From Chryseobacterium caseinilyticum (lineage in GTDB: Bacteria; Bacteroidota; Bacteroidia; Flavobacteriales; Weeksellaceae): 64,000 nt of DNA. Below are positions 36,020-44,579 of this stretch, one piece after another; position 1 is the stretch's first letter; each line of letters opens with the position of its first letter. The stretch lies in NCBI RefSeq assembly GCF_014837145.1, contig NZ_JACYFS010000001.1, positions 1,302,001 through 1,366,000 on the forward strand. The letters run 5' to 3'. The position numbers and the translations under genes were made by a program. The notes under the pieces were generated by a model. That model had not been told where the DNA came from. It saw only the letters and a program-made list of their open reading frames with translations, and did not search any database.

Positions 36020-37195
36020 ATGAAAAAATTCAACTTATTATTCATTTTAATCTTTATTCTGTCGCTTGGTTCCTGCCGTTCCGATTCTGAAACAGCTGAA
36101 ACTCCAACAGCAATCACCGTGCAAAACGGAAAAGTAAAAGGAAAAATCACTTCGCAGAATGGCTCAAAATCGATTGGCGGCGCTTCTGTTTTCACTTTTG
36201 ACGCTCAGTACAAAATTTATCACACGACATCAGATTCAGAAGGAAATTTTACACTGGAAGCTCCGGAAGGCAATCACACCATTTACATTCAGACCGGAAA
36301 CGGTAGCAACTTCCGAACACAGGCTACGGCAAATATAAAAGCCAATGAAACTGTAAACCTTGAACTGACGCAGACTAAATTGACACAGGTTGCAAAAATC
36401 GCTTACGTAAAAGGAACTTACGATAAGATCGAGGATATCATTCAGACCTTAGGCTACACCGCTACAGAGATTACCAATGCAGATCTGGCTAATTTGAACA
36501 CTCTTGCTCAGTACGACATCGTATTTCTGAATTGCGGATCGAGAAAATTCTCTCAGTTTGCCAATCTTTATCCGGTAATTGAAAACAACCTCGCCGTTTT
36601 TGTTGCGAATGGCGGCAGTATTTATGCATCAGACTGGGACGTTGCTTATTTGGTAGGCGGAAACGACAATACCAACAACTGCAATCTTTCCGGAGGATTT
36701 ATCCCTGATTCTAAATTGTGTTCTAAAAACATCGGTTCTTCAGGAATTGTTCCGGGGACAATAAGCAATGCGCCTTTGGCAACGGCTTTAGGTTTCAACA
36801 CCCTGAATCTTGATTTCGATCTGGGTGCATGGCAGAAAATTACCAATTATGATCCTGCTTACTGGGAAGTTTTGGTAAAAGAAACAGCTACGAACGATCC
36901 ATTAATGATCAGAACCAATCAGTTTACAGATAACAGTTTACCTAATATTCCAATTGGAAATGCTCCGACTTTAAACTTTGTAACAGTTTGCATTACGCTA
37001 TCCAACAACGTTCAAATCAGTATTTCTGTACCACAGGTTGCTGTTCCCGCTTTGGTGGCATTGGGTGCAACTTTAGGCTCATGTTCAGGTGCAGGAAACA
37101 GCGGTTATATTTATTATACAGCCTTCCACAATCACGCTTCAGGAAATATCGGAAATGCTGCCGGAATTCTTCAGTATGTGATTTTAAATCTTTAA
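36020..37195 (+). CDS. Lipoprotein with carboxypeptidase-regulatory-like domain
   Basis: This 391-residue protein has a lipoprotein signal peptide (IFILSLGSC, Cys at residue 19). It then has a ~75-residue beta-sandwich of the carboxypeptidase-regulatory-like kind (GKVKGKITSQNGSKSIGGAS, DSEGNFTLEAPEGNHTIYIQ). The rest (KIAYVKGTYDKIEDIIQTLG, YDIVFLNCGSRKFSQF, AVFVANGGSIYASDWD) resembles a class I glutamine-amidotransferase-like fold of the ThuA kind, without obvious catalytic residues. It is probably an outer-membrane lipoprotein of unknown role. A terminator follows. Confidence 0.72.
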   Translation: MKKFNLLFILIFILSLGSCRSDSETAETPTAITVQNGKVKGKITSQNGSKSIGGASVFTFDAQYKIYHTTSDSEGNFTLEAPEGNHTIYIQTGNGSNFRTQATANIKANETVNLELTQTKLTQVAKIAYVKGTYDKIEDIIQTLGYTATEITNADLANLNTLAQYDIVFLNCGSRKFSQFANLYPVIENNLAVFVANGGSIYASDWDVAYLVGGNDNTNNCNLSGGFIPDSKLCSKNIGSSGIVPGTISNAPLATALGFNTLNLDFDLGAWQKITNYDPAYWEVLVKETATNDPLMIRTNQFTDNSLPNIPIGNAPTLNFVTVCITLSNNVQISISVPQVAVPALVALGATLGSCSGAGNSGYIYYTAFHNHASGNIGNAAGILQYVILNL

Positions 37196-37217
37196 AAATC
37201 GGCTTGGAAATTGATAC

Positions 37218-37250
37218 ATAAAAGTGGCCTGAAAAGGTCACTTTTTTTAT
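37218..37250 (+). terminator. Intrinsic terminator after the lipoprotein gene
   Basis: AAAAGTGGCCTG and AAAAGGTCACTTTTTTT form an imperfect stem (AAAGTG/CACTTT plus CCT/AGG) with a long T-run. Confidence 0.7.
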
Positions 37251-37263
37251 TAAAAAATAATTT

Positions 37264-37755
37264 ATGGAATACGCTTTAATTGTTTTGCTCAGCATTGTTC
37301 TGCTGATTTTAGGTATTATAGGAACAATTCTTCCCGTCCTGCCCGGACTTGTTTTAAGTCTTGCCGGCTTGCTTATCTATAAATATGGAGCAGATGCGGA
37401 TCTCTCTATGATTTACATTTGGGCATTTGTAATTCTGACTTTGGCTTCAGTCATTTTAAATTATGCCATCCCTGCAAAAGCTACCAAAAAATATGGTGGA
37501 ACGCGCTGGGGAAGCATAGGTTCGGTGATTGGGACCATCGTAGGAATGTTTATTCCAATTCCGCTGGGATTCCTGGTGGGAATGTTTGCCGGAGTTTTCA
37601 TTGGTGAACTTTTACACGACAGCAAAGACATGACTAAGGCTTTAAAATCTACAAAAGGAGCCTTTATCGGATTTCTTTACGGTACAGGATTCAGTTTTGT
37701 AGTTGGTGTGGCAATGTTTTTAGTTGTAGTTTTGGATCTTACAAATGTTATTTAA
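37264..37755 (+). CDS. DUF456 family membrane protein
   Basis: This 163-residue integral membrane protein has the DUF456 pattern. It opens with IGTILPVLPGLVLSLAGLLI, a second segment, then AIPAKATKKYGGTRWGSIGS, GTIVGMFIPIPLGFLVGMFA and a final hydrophobic helix. It has glycine-zipper helices and four predicted membrane segments. The function of the family is unknown. The start of the following lipoprotein gene lies within or just past its end. Confidence 0.88.
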   Translation: MEYALIVLLSIVLLILGIIGTILPVLPGLVLSLAGLLIYKYGADADLSMIYIWAFVILTLASVILNYAIPAKATKKYGGTRWGSIGSVIGTIVGMFIPIPLGFLVGMFAGVFIGELLHDSKDMTKALKSTKGAFIGFLYGTGFSFVVGVAMFLVVVLDLTNVI

Positions 37756-37759
37756 AAAA

Positions 37760-38254
37760 ATGTATTACAAATCAATTATTCTAGGTCTTGGATTTTTAAG
37801 TTTAATCAACTGCAAATCTCAAAAAGTAAAAAACAACGACATTAAAGTTCAGGTTGCAGAAAATGGCGATGTGAAAACAACTACCAAAGAAGGTGAAATC
37901 ATCTACTTTAAGGAAGGCGAAAATAAATTTCTGAAGGACTACCAAATGAATGTGACGTTCAAAGGAATTTCTGAAGACAGCCGCTGCCCGAAAGATGTGC
38001 AGTGCATTTGGAGCGGTGTTGCCGTTGCACAGCTTGAAGTGATGGCTACCACTTCCCGACCAGGAATTTTACAAATTTCAAGTATCGAAAATAAAGGAAG
38101 AAACTATCACAAATCAGCTGATTTCAATGGCTATACGATCTCTCTCGCAGATGTAAGTCCATATCCTGAGTCATCTAATTCAAAGTCCCTTAAAGGAAAT
38201 TATAAAATTGGAATTATCATTAAAAAGGCCGGAGAAGATACTACCACGAGATAG
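37760..38254 (+). CDS. Lipoprotein, unknown function
   Basis: From the ATG at 37760 the product is 164 residues, with a lipoprotein signal ILGLGFLSLINC. The mature part contains KTTTKEGEIIYFKEGENKFL and the motif DSRCPKDVQCIWSGVAVAQL. That motif contains a Cys pair and is found in many small flavobacterial lipoproteins, possibly forming a disulfide. An alternative ATG at 37745 would overlap the DUF456 stop by 11 bases and give five extra residues before the signal. Confidence 0.7.
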   Translation: MYYKSIILGLGFLSLINCKSQKVKNNDIKVQVAENGDVKTTTKEGEIIYFKEGENKFLKDYQMNVTFKGISEDSRCPKDVQCIWSGVAVAQLEVMATTSRPGILQISSIENKGRNYHKSADFNGYTISLADVSPYPESSNSKSLKGNYKIGIIIKKAGEDTTTR

Positions 38255-38882
38255 GTTTTTTCCCTTTTGAAACCAAATACTCATTGATTTTAGAGAAAGG
38301 TTTGCTTCCGTAGAAACCTCTGTAAACAGAAAATGGTGAAGGATGCGCAGACCTGATAATAAAATGCTTAGCCGGATTGATCAGTTCGGCTTTTTTCTGT
38401 GCAAAAGCGCCCCACAATACAAAAACAACATTCTCTTTTTTATCTGAAATTTCTTTGATAATATAATTGGTAAAGATTTCCCAGCCCAGATCTTTATGAG
38501 AATTTGGCGAATGGGCACGAACAGTCAGCGTTGCATTGAGCATTAAAACCCCCTGTTTTCCCCAGTCATCGAGTTCTTTCGAAACTCTGTCGATTCCCAG
38601 ATCATCTTTTAATTCTGTAAAAATATTTTTAAGTGAAGGCGGTGCAGCAACCTGTTCTGAAACCGAAAAACACAAACCACTCGCCTGAAAATCATTATGA
38701 TAAGGATCCTGACCGAGAATAACCACTTCCACATCATCAAAAGGCGTGATTTCCAACGCTCTGAAAATCTGTTTTTTGGGTGGAAAAACTTTTGTGGTGG
38801 CGTATTCCTGTTTTACTTTTTCCCAGAGTTGTTCGAAGTAGGGAGTGTTTTTTATTGGGGCTAAAATTTCGGTCCAGGTCAT
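38241..38882 (-). CDS. ung: Uracil-DNA glycosylase
   Basis: The enzyme removes uracil from DNA at the start of base excision repair. From the ATG at 38882 the product is 213 residues, with the water-activating motif VVILGQDPYHNDFQASGLCF (Asp59) near residue 54. It also has GVLMLNATLTVRAHSPNSHK, VVFVLWGAFAQKK and the DNA-binding HPSPFSVYRGFYGSKPF with its conserved Leu-loop region (here VYRGF). The frame extends to 38939 through AT-rich repeat sequence, which is unlikely to be translated. Its stop codon overlaps the end of the upstream lipoprotein gene on the other strand. Confidence 0.95.
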   Translation of the reverse strand: MTWTEILAPIKNTPYFEQLWEKVKQEYATTKVFPPKKQIFRALEITPFDDVEVVILGQDPYHNDFQASGLCFSVSEQVAAPPSLKNIFTELKDDLGIDRVSKELDDWGKQGVLMLNATLTVRAHSPNSHKDLGWEIFTNYIIKEISDKKENVVFVLWGAFAQKKAELINPAKHFIIRSAHPSPFSVYRGFYGSKPFSKINEYLVSKGKKPISW

Positions 38883-38948
38883 GATGTCAATTTGAAAATT
38901 TGAAAATGATTTAATTTGAAAATTAGAATTGCAATTCAAATACCATTA

Positions 38949-39449
38949 TTATTTGATGCTAAAAACCAAATTATCCGGAAAACCTTCATCTTCTCTTCCA
39001 TCTTCCAAAACGAATCCACTTTTCAGAAGAAGACTTTTAGAATTTTCATTAAATTTATTGGTCATCGCAACAATTTCCTGTAAATGTACATCGGTAAAAC
39101 TAAAATCTACAACCGCTTTTAACGCTTCAGACATAAATCCCTGATGATGAAACTCGGGCAACAGTTCGTAGCCAACTTCTGCCGTTTTTCGGTCTTCTGT
39201 AAAATTATACAGACAGATTGTCCCAATTAAATTCTGTTGATTTTTAAGCGAAATTCCAAAGTAAAAAGATTCATTATTCAAAGTTCGTTCTTTGATCATC
39301 AGAATAAACTGCAATGCATCATAATTATTTTTGGGTGCATTTCTAATTACATATCTGTTGGTAATTTCATTGCTGCGGATCTTTAAAATATCTTCAACAT
39401 GATTTTCGCTGAGGGGTTTTAGATGAAGTCTTTCGGTTTCCAGTTTCAT
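38949..39449 (-). CDS. GNAT-family N-acetyltransferase (RimJ-like)
   Basis: This 166-residue protein has the RimJ/RimL-type start LETERLHLKPLSENHVEDIL, then FYFGISLKNQQNLIGTICLY, the acetyl-CoA binding YELLPEFHHQGFMSEALKAV (Q-x-G-x-M/G-A loop) and IVAMTNKFNENSKSLLLKSG. These enzymes acetylate N-termini of ribosomal proteins or other amines; the substrate here is not known. It lies between ung and mutS2 with AT-rich repeat-like sequence on both sides (AATTTGAAAAT pieces). Confidence 0.85.
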   Translation of the reverse strand: MKLETERLHLKPLSENHVEDILKIRSNEITNRYVIRNAPKNNYDALQFILMIKERTLNNESFYFGISLKNQQNLIGTICLYNFTEDRKTAEVGYELLPEFHHQGFMSEALKAVVDFSFTDVHLQEIVAMTNKFNENSKSLLLKSGFVLEDGREDEGFPDNLVFSIK

Positions 39450-39460
39450 AAGCCAAATTT

Positions 39461-39565
39461 AACTAAATGATTTGAAATTTGAAGTTTGAGATTTGAGATT
39501 TATAATACATTTTCAAATTCTCAAATTAACACATTTTCAAATTAAATTCTCATTTTCAAATTAAT
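39461..39565. repeat. AT-rich CAAATTNNC-type low-complexity repeats
   Basis: TTGAAATTTGAAGTTTGAGA, then repeated TTCAAATT units, cover this gap. Similar AATTTGAAAAT units lie on the other side of the GNAT gene (38883-38940). They carry no reading frame. Confidence 0.6.
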
Positions 39566-39573
39566 TATCTTTG
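39566..39573 (+). promoter_or_regulatory. -7 box overlapping the start of mutS2
   Basis: TATCTTTG fits TAnnTTTG exactly. It ends five bases before the GTG start at 39578, so transcription would begin at or inside the first codons. Either the message is leaderless or the start lies further in. Confidence 0.45.
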
Positions 39574-39577
39574 CAAA

Positions 39578-41725
39578 GTGTATATAGATAAAGAAGATTT
39601 AGACGAACTGGAGTTTCCGCAACTGCTCGCGGAGATTGCTCCTTTTGCATATTCCCATAAAACGAGAGAAAAAATTCTTGAACTCCGTCCGATGAAAATT
39701 GACGAAGCTGAAATTTCGTTAAAAAAAACCTCAGAATATCTTTCAAGTTTTGAAAGTTCAAATGCGATTCCGTTTGATGAATATGAAGATATTGAGAACG
39801 AACTGAAACTGATGCTGATCGAAAATTACCGGTTGGAAAACGTTGCTTTCATCAAAATAAAAACCCTCACAGAACAGATTGGAAAACTGCAGAAGTTTTT
39901 CCCCACAATGCCAGAAACTTTTCCGAATTTAATTCACGATGTTTCTGAGCTGGAGTTTAAAAAAGAAATCATTGATAAAGTTGATAAGGTTTTCAACCGG
40001 TTTGGCGAAGTAAAAAGTGAAGCTTCCCCAATTTTAAAAGTGTTGAGAACGGAAATTCAGCATGCTAAAAAAGCGATAACTGAAAATTTCAACAGAGCTC
40101 TATTCAATTACGGACAGAGTGAATTTCTGGATGACATCAGAGAAACGATCATAGATGATATGAGAGTTTTGGCAGTGAAATCTGCGTATAAAAAAAGAGT
40201 TTTAGGAAGAGTTTTAGGACTTTCGAAAACAGGCTCTATAACTTACATGCAGCCGGATTCTGTGGTGAAACATTACTTCAAACTTAAAGAAAGCGAAGAA
40301 GAAGAGAAAAAGGAAATAGATAAAATTCTGAGAAAACTGACTGCGGAACTGGCGGAATTTCAGCCTCAGCTTTGGAGATATCAGATGTATATTTTTGATC
40401 TTGATCTCACTCGGGCCAAATCGAAGTTTGCAGAATTAATCAACGGAGTTTTACCGAAAATCAACCGTCACAAAACGTTGAAATTAAGAGATGCATTCCA
40501 TCCTTTACTGTTTTTGAGAAATAAGATTGAAAATAAAACCATTTATCCTCAGACTTTAGCATTAACGGAACACAACAGAATCATCTGTATTTCCGGACCG
40601 AATGCCGGAGGAAAATCAATCACCCTGAAAACCGTCGGATTGCTTCAACTGATGATTCAGAGCGGAATTCTGGTGCCGACGCATCCGAAATCTGAAATGT
40701 TTTTCTTTGATAAAATCATGACGGATATCGGCGACAATCAATCTATTGAAAACCATCTTTCAACCTATTCATCAAGACTTAAAAAGATGGGTGGAATTAT
40801 CCGGGAAGCTGATGGTAAAACACTTTTGCTGATCGATGAATTTGGCACAGGCTCCGATCCTGAATTGGGTGGTGCTCTGGCAGAAAGTTTCCTTGAATTT
40901 TTCTACGATAAAAAGAGTTTTGCGATCATTACAACGCATTATACCAACATCAAACTGGTTGTGGAACAGCTTCCGAACGCTCAGAACGCAGCGATGCTTT
41001 TCAACGAAGAAACTTTGGAACCGATGTACAAACTGGAAGTGGGCTCAGCTGGAAGTTCGTTTACATTTGAGGTCGCAGAAAAAAATAAAATACCGAGATT
41101 CATCATTCATTCTGCAAAGAAAAAAGTGGAGCATGATATCGTTAATTTAGATAAAACCATCGTCAAGCTTCAGCAGGAAAAATATGAAGTTGAGAAACTG
41201 AAAACCGACCTTGCCGAAAGAAAAGAATCAGTGGAAGACAAACGCGATAATCTTCAGAAACTGAATGAACAGCTGCAGCAAAAACTCTTCAATTTCCAGA
41301 AATTATATGAGGATGAGCACCGCAAACTTCAGTTTGGAAGCAAGATTGAAGCTTTTATCGACGGTTATGTGAAAGGCAGATCAAGGAAGGATGTGGTGAA
41401 AGATTTTGTAAAGATTCTCGAACAGGAAAAATTCAGAAAAATTGGAGCTGATAAGGATGAAAGCAAACGGCTACAGGTGGTGAAAAGAAAAATCACGCAA
41501 CAGCTTAAGAAAGAAGAAGTGATCGAAAAAATCACGGAAACCAACGAAAAAATAGAGGAAAAACGCAAATCGGATCGTGAGCTTTGGATGAAAGTCGGAC
41601 AGCGCGTGAGAATTACGGGAAGTACGAGCGTGGGAACGATTGAGAAAATTTCGAGGAATAAAGTTACGGTGAATTACGGGACTTTCAAGACTTTGATTAA
41701 TGCGGATGAGCTGGAAAGAATATAA
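39578..41725 (+). CDS. mutS2: MutS2-like DNA repair ATPase without Smr domain
   Basis: This 715-residue protein has a MutS core and clamp-like helices (residues ~1-320). It has the Walker A motif ISGPNAGGKSITLKTVGLLQ near residue 337 and GDNQSIENHLSTYSSRLKKM near 385. Walker B is LLLIDEFGTGSDPELGGALA near 415, with the AIITTHYTN switch after it. Then comes a long coiled coil (~510-690) and a small beta domain with RVRITGSTSVGTIEKISRNK. MutS2 usually ends in an Smr endonuclease domain, which is missing here. MutS2 proteins act on recombination intermediates or stalled ribosomes. The GTG start agrees with the conserved LDELEFPQLL that follows. Confidence 0.85.
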   Translation: MYIDKEDLDELEFPQLLAEIAPFAYSHKTREKILELRPMKIDEAEISLKKTSEYLSSFESSNAIPFDEYEDIENELKLMLIENYRLENVAFIKIKTLTEQIGKLQKFFPTMPETFPNLIHDVSELEFKKEIIDKVDKVFNRFGEVKSEASPILKVLRTEIQHAKKAITENFNRALFNYGQSEFLDDIRETIIDDMRVLAVKSAYKKRVLGRVLGLSKTGSITYMQPDSVVKHYFKLKESEEEEKKEIDKILRKLTAELAEFQPQLWRYQMYIFDLDLTRAKSKFAELINGVLPKINRHKTLKLRDAFHPLLFLRNKIENKTIYPQTLALTEHNRIICISGPNAGGKSITLKTVGLLQLMIQSGILVPTHPKSEMFFFDKIMTDIGDNQSIENHLSTYSSRLKKMGGIIREADGKTLLLIDEFGTGSDPELGGALAESFLEFFYDKKSFAIITTHYTNIKLVVEQLPNAQNAAMLFNEETLEPMYKLEVGSAGSSFTFEVAEKNKIPRFIIHSAKKKVEHDIVNLDKTIVKLQQEKYEVEKLKTDLAERKESVEDKRDNLQKLNEQLQQKLFNFQKLYEDEHRKLQFGSKIEAFIDGYVKGRSRKDVVKDFVKILEQEKFRKIGADKDESKRLQVVKRKITQQLKKEEVIEKITETNEKIEEKRKSDRELWMKVGQRVRITGSTSVGTIEKISRNKVTVNYGTFKTLINADELERI

Positions 41726-41730
41726 TGTAA

Positions 41731-42219
41731 ATGACGGTAAAAACGCATATCAGTTTTAAGGATTTTCTGAATTTTAATATTAAAAATTCGTTGCCGAGGA
41801 TCATTATTTTTTCTTTGGTTTTACTTCTGTTTTTTGTATTAAATTTTTATAATTCTGAAAATGGTTCTAATGAAATCTATAAATATGTTCTGATCTGGTT
41901 TCCTGCGATTGTAATTTTCATTTTTATCCGATCCTATCTGAGTCTTAAAAACGCATTTCATTCAAATCTGAAAATTCAGGAAGAAATTATCTATACATTC
42001 ACTGATGAAAAAGTTTATACCAAAGGCGAAACTTTTGAAAGTGATTTTGCGTGGAATACGGTTTATAAAGTAAAGGAAAACAGCAATTGGTTTTTGATTT
42101 ATCAAAGTAAAACTACAATGAATATGATTCCGAAAAAATATTTTGCCGGGAATGAGATTTTAGATTTAAGAAAAATGATAACGAAAAGCGGCGTGAAAGC
42201 GAAGCTTTTTAACCATTAA
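41731..42219 (+). CDS. YcxB-like membrane protein
   Basis: This 162-residue protein has two N-terminal membrane segments (residues ~22-42 and ~50-68). The C-terminal half, KNAFHSNLKIQEEIIYTFTD then TFESDFAWNTVYKVKENSNW and KKYF, resembles the small beta domain of YcxB-like proteins. Such proteins are of unknown function. It begins 5 bases after the mutS2 stop and may be co-transcribed. Confidence 0.7.
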   Translation: MTVKTHISFKDFLNFNIKNSLPRIIIFSLVLLLFFVLNFYNSENGSNEIYKYVLIWFPAIVIFIFIRSYLSLKNAFHSNLKIQEEIIYTFTDEKVYTKGETFESDFAWNTVYKVKENSNWFLIYQSKTTMNMIPKKYFAGNEILDLRKMITKSGVKAKLFNH

Positions 42220-42269
42220 AACTAAAAGAGAAAAACATACCATTGTTCTCTTTTTACTAACTTACATAG

Positions 42270-42548
42270 ATGATTTCAGAGATAAAAATATTGTGGATTT
42301 TTTATAAAAAACTAATTATTCCCGGATTTTCTTTTTCACTCTTAAGTTCAATTCCTTTTGGTTTTAATTACGACCATTTTACCACAGGATTTTTATTTAT
42401 TTTTCCTTTATTACATTATCTTATTTACGAAGTAAGATTAAAAAATGAATATTTTTTTTATGCAAATTTTGGTTTTTCAAAACGTCATCTTTGGATTTTA
42501 ACATTGATTTTCGCGGTAAGTTTAAAACTGATTGCCACTTTTATATGA
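42270..42548 (+). CDS. Small membrane protein coupled to an ABC ATPase
   Basis: This 92-residue protein is hydrophobic, with likely membrane segments at residues ~12-28, ~34-52 and ~75-90. It ends with TGA overlapping the ATG of the following ATPase gene (ATGA), a sign of translational coupling. The pair would form a minimal ABC module, but no full-length permease is present and the small protein has no recognised family. It could instead be a truncated permease. Confidence 0.6.
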   Translation: MISEIKILWIFYKKLIIPGFSFSLLSSIPFGFNYDHFTTGFLFIFPLLHYLIYEVRLKNEYFFYANFGFSKRHLWILTLIFAVSLKLIATFI

Positions 42549-43204
42549 GCAGACTCCATATCGACAGCATTACAAAATCTTTTGGTGAAAAAGAAATTTT
42601 AAAAGACATCTATTTAGGTCTCGATACCGGGAAAATTACCGGACTTTTGGGTAGAAACGGTTCTGGAAAATCTACTCTGTTTCAAATAATTTTTGGAAGT
42701 TTAAAAGGCGAAACCCAGTATATTAAATTTAACGAAACAATTTTACAGAAACAGTCTGACAGAAAAAACAGAATTGCTTACCTGCCACAACACTCATTTC
42801 TGCCGAAAAATGTAAAAATAAAAAGTCTGATTAAATTGTTTTGCGACAAAGAAGATGCCCAAAAATTATCCGATTTAAATTTAATTCATCCTTTTTTAAA
42901 TGAAATTCCAAAAGCACTTTCAGGAGGAGAATTGAGACTTGTTGAAGTAATGCTTATCATCTGTTCAAAGGCAGAATTTATTTTGCTGGATGAGCCTTTC
43001 CACAGCCTTTCACCAAAAATCATCACCGAAGTAAAAGCAATGATAAAAAAGCAGATCAAAAAAGGATTTTTGATTTCGGATCATCAGTATCAGGATGTTT
43101 TGGAGATTTCGGATGAAAATTTTCTGCTTTCTGAAGGTAATTTAAGTTTAATTAAAGATTTAACAGAATTGCAAAGGCTTAATTATCTCCCGAAAAATAT
43201 TTAA
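42545..43204 (+). CDS. ABC transporter ATP-binding protein
   Basis: From the ATG at 42545 the product is 219 residues. It has Walker A GLLGRNGSGKSTLFQIIFGS, a Q-loop near PQHSFLPKNVKIK, the signature SGGELRLVEVMLIICSKAEF, Walker B FILLDEPFHSLSPK and the switch histidine in ISDHQYQDVLE. It is thus a complete ATPase domain, similar to those of the ABC-2 export group. The substrate is unknown. The frame opens earlier (42491), but the extension overlaps the upstream gene in another frame and is less likely. Confidence 0.88.
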   Translation: MSRLHIDSITKSFGEKEILKDIYLGLDTGKITGLLGRNGSGKSTLFQIIFGSLKGETQYIKFNETILQKQSDRKNRIAYLPQHSFLPKNVKIKSLIKLFCDKEDAQKLSDLNLIHPFLNEIPKALSGGELRLVEVMLIICSKAEFILLDEPFHSLSPKIITEVKAMIKKQIKKGFLISDHQYQDVLEISDENFLLSEGNLSLIKDLTELQRLNYLPKNI

Positions 43205-43208
43205 TTTA

Positions 43209-43216
43209 TATCTTTG
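43209..43216 (+). promoter_or_regulatory. -7 box for the gene at 43235
   Basis: TATCTTTG matches TAnnTTTG and lies 18 bases before the ATG. A -33 element is not obvious. Confidence 0.4.
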
Positions 43217-43234
43217 AGCTAAATATTCTTTCAA

Positions 43235-44029
43235 ATGACTTTCATCAACAAAGCAGTTTTATCTTTATTCAGTATATTTTCTTTGTGTCTAATCGATGCG
43301 CAAAACAAAATTCCGTTTGGAGTGGTAAAAGCACAGGAAGGCTACGCGATGGTGCGTGTACATAAGGAAGATTACCGCAAGATTGTTGATAAAATCAGAA
43401 TGAAAAAAGGGGATGTTTTCGTTTATGTAAAACCTGCTCCCGGAGAAACCGAATGGATATGGATTAAATATCCTGAAAAAACTGACGACGAAAAGCCATT
43501 TGTCAGATACGACAGCCTGACCAAAGAAGGAATGGTGAACAAAGACCGTGTCGCTTTCATCGATCAGCTTCCGAAATTCACACCGTCAAAATCTAAAAAC
43601 GGAAGATCTTACACGTTTACGGATAATTCCAATGAAAAACTTCCGACTGCACAACGTACGAAAGTAGTGATCGACATCTACCCTTCCAACGCCAGTTTTA
43701 AAAGACAGGAAAAAGATGCCGACGGAAACATCATTAAAATCGATAAAGCAAAACCTTGGGGCATTGGAAAAACTCTGCCTGAAGGACTTACAGAAGTAAA
43801 ATCTATCCGTGTACAACAGCCCGGACGAGGAACTGTTTTCGTTCGTGATGCTATCAAAAACCTGTTCGATCCAACCACTGATTTCGAGAATATTGGCGTA
43901 ACAGCAATGGATGCCGATCATATTTACATTTATATGATCAACGGCTCAGGTGAAAACCGTTACACTACTTTTTGGACAGTGAAGGAAGGAAAAGTAATCA
44001 GCCAGATTATTTACAGCAATCCTGAATAA
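43235..44029 (+). CDS. Secreted protein of unknown function
   Basis: This 264-residue protein has a signal peptide ending CLIDAQ. The mature sequence has repeated basic and aromatic stretches (GVVKAQEGYAMVRVHKEDYR, PGETEWIWIKYPEKTDDEKP, SKNGRSYTFTDNSNEKLPTA), SIRVQQPGRGTVFVRDAIKN and the ending FWTVKEGKVISQIIYSNPE. I recognise no family. It is probably periplasmic and monocistronic. Confidence 0.62.
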   Translation: MTFINKAVLSLFSIFSLCLIDAQNKIPFGVVKAQEGYAMVRVHKEDYRKIVDKIRMKKGDVFVYVKPAPGETEWIWIKYPEKTDDEKPFVRYDSLTKEGMVNKDRVAFIDQLPKFTPSKSKNGRSYTFTDNSNEKLPTAQRTKVVIDIYPSNASFKRQEKDADGNIIKIDKAKPWGIGKTLPEGLTEVKSIRVQQPGRGTVFVRDAIKNLFDPTTDFENIGVTAMDADHIYIYMINGSGENRYTTFWTVKEGKVISQIIYSNPE

Positions 44030-44260
44030 TTTTAGGAATTTTAAACATTAAAATTATTAATTTATTAAGCTGTGAGGGATCTATTAATTGATTTAAGCAG
44101 ACAGCACAGGTTCAAAATTAAATTTCCACCGCCCACCTTAATGTTTGACTCGGTAAACCTTAAAAATCTGAAGTAGTTTGTCCATAACAGCTTAATCTAT
44201 TTTAATGGTTCAAATTTTCTACAAAATAGATTCATCCCTAATTTAATCAAACTTTATTTG
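44030..44260. other. Gene-free leader of the cobalamin riboswitch
   Basis: This stretch contains AATTTTAA-ACA-TTAAAATT (44038-44058), a perfect AT-rich hairpin that may terminate the upstream gene. No gene or other motif is seen until the -7 box TACTTTTG at 44261. Confidence 0.55.
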
Positions 44261-44268
44261 TACTTTTG
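44261..44268 (+). promoter_or_regulatory. -7 box upstream of the cobalamin riboswitch
   Basis: TACTTTTG fits TAnnTTTG and lies 32 bases before the riboswitch stem begins, so the RNA would start near 44275. Confidence 0.5.
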
Positions 44269-44299
44269 CCGGCGGAAAATCATAGCAAATGATCTTCCG

Positions 44300-44458
44300 G
44301 GAAACTGGTTTTGCTTAACCGCAAATGAAAAGGGAACCGTGTGAAAATCACGGACTGTCGCGCAACTGTAAGTAACCGGAGTCTTTATAAAAAACCACTG
44401 TGCACAGTGCATGGGAAGGAATAAAGATGTTACAAGTCAGGAGACCTGCCTGTTTCTT
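44300..44458 (+). ncRNA. Cobalamin (B12) riboswitch
   Basis: The aptamer core is clear. AAATGAAAAGGGAACCGTGT is followed by GAAAATCACGGACTGTCGCG, then CAACTGTAAG, a CCACTGT/ACAGTG stem, TGGGAAGG, and the closing GTCAGGAGACCTGCC B12-box. An outer stem forms between GAAAC..GG (44301-44308) and CC..GTTTC (44449-44456). The RNA binds adenosyl- or related cobalamin and represses the downstream gene by terminating or blocking translation. The downstream region has a hairpin (44504-44527) that could be the expression platform. The next gene is an acyl-CoA thioesterase, not the usual B12 uptake gene. Confidence 0.92.
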
Positions 44459-44503
44459 CAAACAAAAAACTTTCGCGATCTGAAGTTTATTGACCAAATG
44501 TTA

Positions 44504-44541
44504 TTTCGGGAATTCTCGTTCCTGAAAGATTCTTTTTGTTT
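44504..44541 (+). terminator. Candidate expression-platform terminator
   Basis: TTTCGGGAA (44504-44512) pairs with TTCCTGAAA (44519-44527) with one G-T pair and the loop TTCTCG. GATTCTTTTTGTTT follows. It lies 46 bases past the riboswitch and 39 before the next ATG. Confidence 0.55.
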
Positions 44542-44579
44542 CAGTAAAGTTCATTTTTCGCATAAATTTATAATGAACT

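Noticed and set aside
38883..38939. N-terminal extension of ung
   Set aside because: The extension comes from AT-rich AATTTGAAAAT repeats, and the ATG at 38882 starts the conserved MTWTEIL sequence.
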